A stretch of 64,000 bases of DNA from Vagococcus elongatus (lineage in GTDB: Bacteria > Bacillota > Bacilli > Lactobacillales > Vagococcaceae): positions 1 through 64,000 of the forward strand of contig NZ_NGKA01000003.1 in the NCBI RefSeq assembly GCF_003987645.1, read 5' to 3'. Positions 63,104-64,000 of this stretch are shown piece by piece. Both the position numbers and the translations under genes were made by a program. Each line of letters starts with the position of its first letter. The stretch's first letter is position 1. Under the pieces are notes generated by a model. That model ran no database searches. It was not told the origin of the DNA and saw nothing but the letters and a program-made list of their open reading frames with translations.

Positions 63104-63955
63104 ATGATAAGGATGACGAAAGCGCAAAAAAAATACGGGGATTTCCAACTGAATTGTAGTCTTGATGTCCCGGCAGGCAGTATTACTGGACTAATCGGCG
63201 GTAACGGGTCTGGAAAAAGTACGACTTTCAAACTACTTTTAGGTTTGATTTCTGCTGAGGGTGGAGAAATTAAGATTTTAGGGAAAAATCCCAACAAATT
63301 AAGTGCCAATGATAGAGAAAAAATTGGAGTGGTTATGACAGATACTGGTTTCAGCGATTATCTTAACGTTAAAGAAATCCGCCAAATTCTTAAATCATTG
63401 TACTCTACTTTTGATGAAGAATTGTTTAATTCCCTATGTATCAGGTTCGATCTCCCGGAAGAAAAGAAAATTTTGGATTTTTCAACTGGGATGAAAGCTA
63501 AGTTGAAAACGATTGTCGCGGTCACTCATGATGCTAATTTGTTGATACTTGATGAGGTAACGGCAGGGCTAGATGTTATCGTGAGAAATGAAATTTTAGA
63601 TTTGCTGAGAGAATACATGGAAAAAAATGAGGAGCGCAATATTTTAATCAGTTCTCATATCTCATCAGACTTAGAAAACTTGTGTGATGATATTTATATG
63701 ATTAAAAATGGTGAAATTGTTTTCTACGAAGAAGTCGATGAATTACTTGGGCAATACGCTGTGTTGAAATTAAGTGAAGAGCAATATGCCCAAATAGAAA
63801 AAGAATATATTCTTTTCTATAAAAAAGAACCCTATGGCTATTTATGCTTGACTAATCAAAAGCAGTACTATTTGGACAACTATCCAGACGTTGTCATTGA
63901 AAAATCAACGATCGATGAACTTATGATTGTTATTAATCGGGGGGAAGAATCATGA
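63104..63955 (+). CDS. ABC transporter ATPase of the YtrA-linked operon
   Basis: 283 residues. Walker A GGNGSGKSTTFKLLLG, a signature reduced to FSTGMKAKLK, Walker B LLILDEVTAGLD and switch His in ISSHISSDLENL. A C-terminal extension of about 70 residues follows. It belongs to the group of ATPases pairing with ABC-2 permeases, as the next frame shows. ATG 63104 is seven bases after GGAGGG, better than ATG 63098. The stop overlaps the permease start (ATGA). Confidence 0.92.
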   Translation: MIRMTKAQKKYGDFQLNCSLDVPAGSITGLIGGNGSGKSTTFKLLLGLISAEGGEIKILGKNPNKLSANDREKIGVVMTDTGFSDYLNVKEIRQILKSLYSTFDEELFNSLCIRFDLPEEKKILDFSTGMKAKLKTIVAVTHDANLLILDEVTAGLDVIVRNEILDLLREYMEKNEERNILISSHISSDLENLCDDIYMIKNGEIVFYEEVDELLGQYAVLKLSEEQYAQIEKEYILFYKKEPYGYLCLTNQKQYYLDNYPDVVIEKSTIDELMIVINRGEES

Positions 63956-64000
63956 CAGGTTTATTGAAAAAAGATTTGTTTGTTTTAAAATCACAAAGAG
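63952..64000 (+). CDS. ABC-2 type permease, N-terminal fragment cut by the window edge
   Basis: Starts at ATG 63952 overlapping the ATPase stop; MTGLLKKDLFVLKSQR is the normal opening of ABC-2 permeases that follow such ATPases. Only 16 codons are inside the window. Confidence 0.75.
   Translation, partial: MTGLLKKDLFVLKSQR

Noticed and set aside
1-64000. CRISPR arrays, tRNA or rRNA genes, prophage genes
   Set aside because: No regularly spaced repeats, no cloverleaf or rRNA sequence, and no phage structural genes were seen on either strand.

Overview
The window looks like a chromosomal segment of a low-GC Gram-positive coccus or rod of the order Lactobacillales, most likely family Enterococcaceae (Enterococcus, Tetragenococcus, Vagococcus and relatives). 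The reasons are AT-rich codon use, strong AAAGGAG-type ribosome binding sites, T-box and purine-riboswitch leaders, an Mga-type regulator, a PTS-dependent dihydroxyacetone kinase locus with dhaS and dhaQ, FetAB, PepT and XRE, GntR and RpiR regulators. The genus cannot be fixed from sequence reading alone. No tRNA, rRNA, CRISPR array or prophage was seen.

Layout. 1-9614: an exopolysaccharide or cell-wall glycan locus (UDP-sugar dehydratase, aminotransferase, initiating sugar transferase, decayed glycosyltransferase, GT4, WbsX-like protein, GT2, EpsG/Wzy polymerase). It is bounded on the right by a decayed IS256-family element (about 9620-10010). 10141-12276: a probable competence-type regulatory locus, with a leftward operon (alternative sigma factor, DUF1659-like and DUF2922 small proteins) divergent from a ComK-like gene. 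12583-18754: housekeeping genes (recX, mutY, ntdP, GNAT, AI-2E transporter, CNNM/CBS protein). 18990-22797: dihydroxyacetone utilisation (dhaS, then dhaK-dhaL-dhaM-dhaQ) with a recognisable DhaS operator. 22926-26938: pgcA, a CzrA-like metal sensor, prfC. 27089-37960: an ISL3 transposase remnant, an XRE membrane regulator, T-box-proS, a DUF308 protein, rlmD, T-box-oppA-like lipoprotein, pepT, and purine riboswitch-xpt-pbuX. 38195-39697: a membrane/BNR-repeat protein gene broken by several indels, including two G8 tracts. 39950-42933: nucleotidyltransferase, ada-tag alkylation repair, cyclase-family hydrolase. 43071-56561: P-type ATPase, a frameshifted Mga-type regulator, a large fused ABC transporter, fetAB, an esterase, an RpiR regulator divergent from a GH4 phospho-glycosidase, and a lone ABC ATPase. 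56600-57935: a long AT-rich gap with decayed coding traces. 57936-61937: aspA, malic enzyme, fumC. 62038-64000: a small membrane protein and a GntR (YtrA-type)-ABC transporter operon cut by the window edge.

How the genes work together. The aspA-malic enzyme-fumC block forms a complete route aspartate -> fumarate -> malate -> pyruvate. The dha block is a self-contained substrate-inducible system (DhaS activator, DhaQ co-activator, DhaKLM kinase). xpt and pbuX form a guanine-sensing salvage unit, and proS and the oppA-like gene are controlled by uncharged tRNA. The sigma factor and ComK-like gene are the least ordinary pair in the window and the best place to look for new biology.
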